Assembly (NCBI GenBank): GCA_001824645.1
Contig: MHYD01000040.1
Coordinates: forward strand, 1 to 6,363
Origin: Planctomycetes bacterium RBG_13_46_10
Lineage (GTDB): Bacteria; Planctomycetota; Phycisphaerae; Sedimentisphaerales; Anaerobacaceae
Length of the DNA stretch: 6,363 nucleotides
Reading direction: 5' to 3'
Within the stretch, counting starts at the first letter, position 1. Each line of letters begins with the position of its first letter. Shown here one piece after another: positions 5,495 through 6,363 of this stretch. The notes beneath the pieces are model-generated. The model saw nothing but the letters and a program-made list of their open reading frames with translations. It did no database searches and was not told where the DNA came from. A program made the position numbers and the translations under genes.

Positions 5495-6363
5495 ATGATT
5501 AAAAGGATTATCGAGATATCGCAGCAAAGGACTGCTTTATCGATAAAGTACGGTCAATTGATAATAAGGTCATCAGGTTCCGACAGGGGTGAAGAACCGC
5601 CGGTAAAACCGGCGGCTAAATATGAGGAAAGGTCTATCCCCTGTGAAGATATCGGGGTACTATTGGTAGATAATCCGGCGACGGTTTACACGCATAGTGT
5701 TTTTACGGAGTTATTAAAGCATAATGCGGCTGTAGTACTTTGCGATAATGAACATTTGCCGGCCGGGTGCTTGTTGCCAATTGAGAGTAATTCAATTCAG
5801 ACGCAGCGAATCGCACAGCAAATAAAAGTTAAAGAGCCGGTAAGAAAAAAATTATGGCAGCAAATTGTTCGGGCAAAAATCAGACATCAGGCGAAAATTG
5901 TAAAAGATAATACGCAAATTCATAAAGCATTAACGGCACTACTCAGTCAGGTTCGCAGCGGCGACCCAACGAATATCGAGGCAAGGGCAAGTAAATTATT
6001 CTGGCAGGCGTATTTACAGGATGTGTTATTTCGGCGGGACAGAGAAGGGAAGCCGCCGAACAATTTGCTGAATTACGGTTATATGGTAATGCGGGCGGCG
6101 GTGGCGCGTGCGATTTGCAGTGCAGGATTATTGCCATCGGTGGGACTTCATCATCGAAATAAATATAACGCATTTTGCCTTGCAGATGATTTGGTTGAGC
6201 CTTTCAGGGGATATGTCGAAATTAAAGTAAGAGAAATCGTGCAATCGAGTGAAGATTTTGAGGAACTGACACAGTCGCTCAAGGCAAAGCTGCTTGAGGT
6301 TTTATATGAAGAAGTAGAAATATCCGATGGCTATGCCACAGGTTATAAAGGGCCGCTAATGGT
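5495..6363 (+). CDS. cas1: Cas1 spacer-integrase, type II (3' end cut by window)
   Basis: Cas1 with Cas2 captures protospacers and inserts them at the leader end of the array. The frame is open from ATG 5495 to the window edge (289 codons); the family is about 300 residues, so only a short tail should be missing. The N-terminal beta domain holds IPCEDIGVLLVDNPATVYTHS (48-68, with A/T-H-S after the beta strand). The alpha domain holds LWQQIVRAKIRHQA (120-133), then NIEARASKLFW with E162, GLHHRNKYNAF with H220, and LADDLVEPFRGYVE with D232, the three metal ligands of the family. An in-frame TAG at 5486 rules out an upstream start. No good Shine-Dalgarno precedes the ATG, so expression may be low or coupled in another way. 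Residues about 28-45 are an extra Pro/Glu/Lys-rich loop carrying a DNA palindrome. cas2 would be expected just beyond the window. Confidence 0.95.
   Translation, partial: MIKRIIEISQQRTALSIKYGQLIIRSSGSDRGEEPPVKPAAKYEERSIPCEDIGVLLVDNPATVYTHSVFTELLKHNAAVVLCDNEHLPAGCLLPIESNSIQTQRIAQQIKVKEPVRKKLWQQIVRAKIRHQAKIVKDNTQIHKALTALLSQVRSGDPTNIEARASKLFWQAYLQDVLFRRDREGKPPNNLLNYGYMVMRAAVARAICSAGLLPSVGLHHRNKYNAFCLADDLVEPFRGYVEIKVREIVQSSEDFEELTQSLKAKLLEVLYEEVEISDGYATGYKGPLM
5597..5615 (+). repeat. Perfect inverted repeat inside cas1
   Basis: CCGCCGGT-AAA-ACCGGCGG forms an 8-bp GC-rich stem with a 3-nt loop. It is translated as PPVKPAA (residues 35-41) within a loop that is longer than I expect for type II Cas1 between the first beta strands. 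Like the element in cas9, it keeps the reading frame and is GC-rich compared with the surrounding DNA. Confidence 0.6.

Noticed and set aside
5943..6173. Minus-strand 76-residue frame opposite cas1
   Set aside because: It lies opposite the conserved Cas1 catalytic motifs E162 and H220 and has no features of its own.

Overview
The window holds a type II-C CRISPR-Cas locus, complete on one side and cut on the other. From left to right it contains: the 3' end of a glycine-zipper, CsgG-like gene (3-299); an AT-rich intergenic stretch with small repeats and hairpins (300-592); a tracrRNA gene on the minus strand (about 593-699); cas9 on the plus strand (755-4222, 1155 codons, TTG start); a CRISPR array of 17 identical 36-bp repeats and 16 spacers (4310-5399); a 95-bp leader-like gap; and cas1 on the plus strand (from 5495), cut by the window end after 289 codons. 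No cas2, csn2 or cas4 lies inside the window. The type II-C call rests on the compact Cas9 with all nuclease motifs, the Cas1 type and the absence of csn2 or cas4 between the visible genes.

The RNA side can be read in unusual detail. The minus strand at 684-719 is a 36-nt degenerate copy of the CRISPR repeat. Its 3' 15 nt are perfectly complementary to the first part of the minus-strand repeat. Its diverged 5' half contains the -10 box of a good sigma-70-type promoter (TTGATA, 17 bp, TATACT). That promoter is predicted to start the tracrRNA at about position 699, where the pairing segment begins. The RNA then has a UUCG-capped hairpin, a second hairpin and a strong 13-bp terminator with six Us. 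This polarity means the crRNAs must be read from the minus strand, opposite to cas9 and cas1. On that strand every repeat ends in TGATATAAC, an extended -10-like element with a TTG-type -35 sixteen bases upstream. This is the same geometry as the in-repeat promoters known from Neisseria meningitidis II-C.

The locus order (tracrRNA, cas9, array, cas1) is unusual, because II-C arrays usually follow cas1-cas2. Two protein genes carry palindromic DNA within the reading frame. Cas9 has a REP/dRS3-like double hairpin encoding the low-complexity peptide RLDSRFRGNDTPATGAGAK in its REC region. Cas1 has a perfect 8-bp inverted repeat inside an extra N-terminal loop. All catalytic residues remain, so both proteins look functional.

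The host looks like an uncultured Gram-negative bacterium of moderate to low GC. The Cas1 style, the dispersed palindromes and the octamer repeats would fit Planctomycetota or a similar environmental lineage, but this is a weak inference. Family assignments come from recognising motifs; no database search was run.
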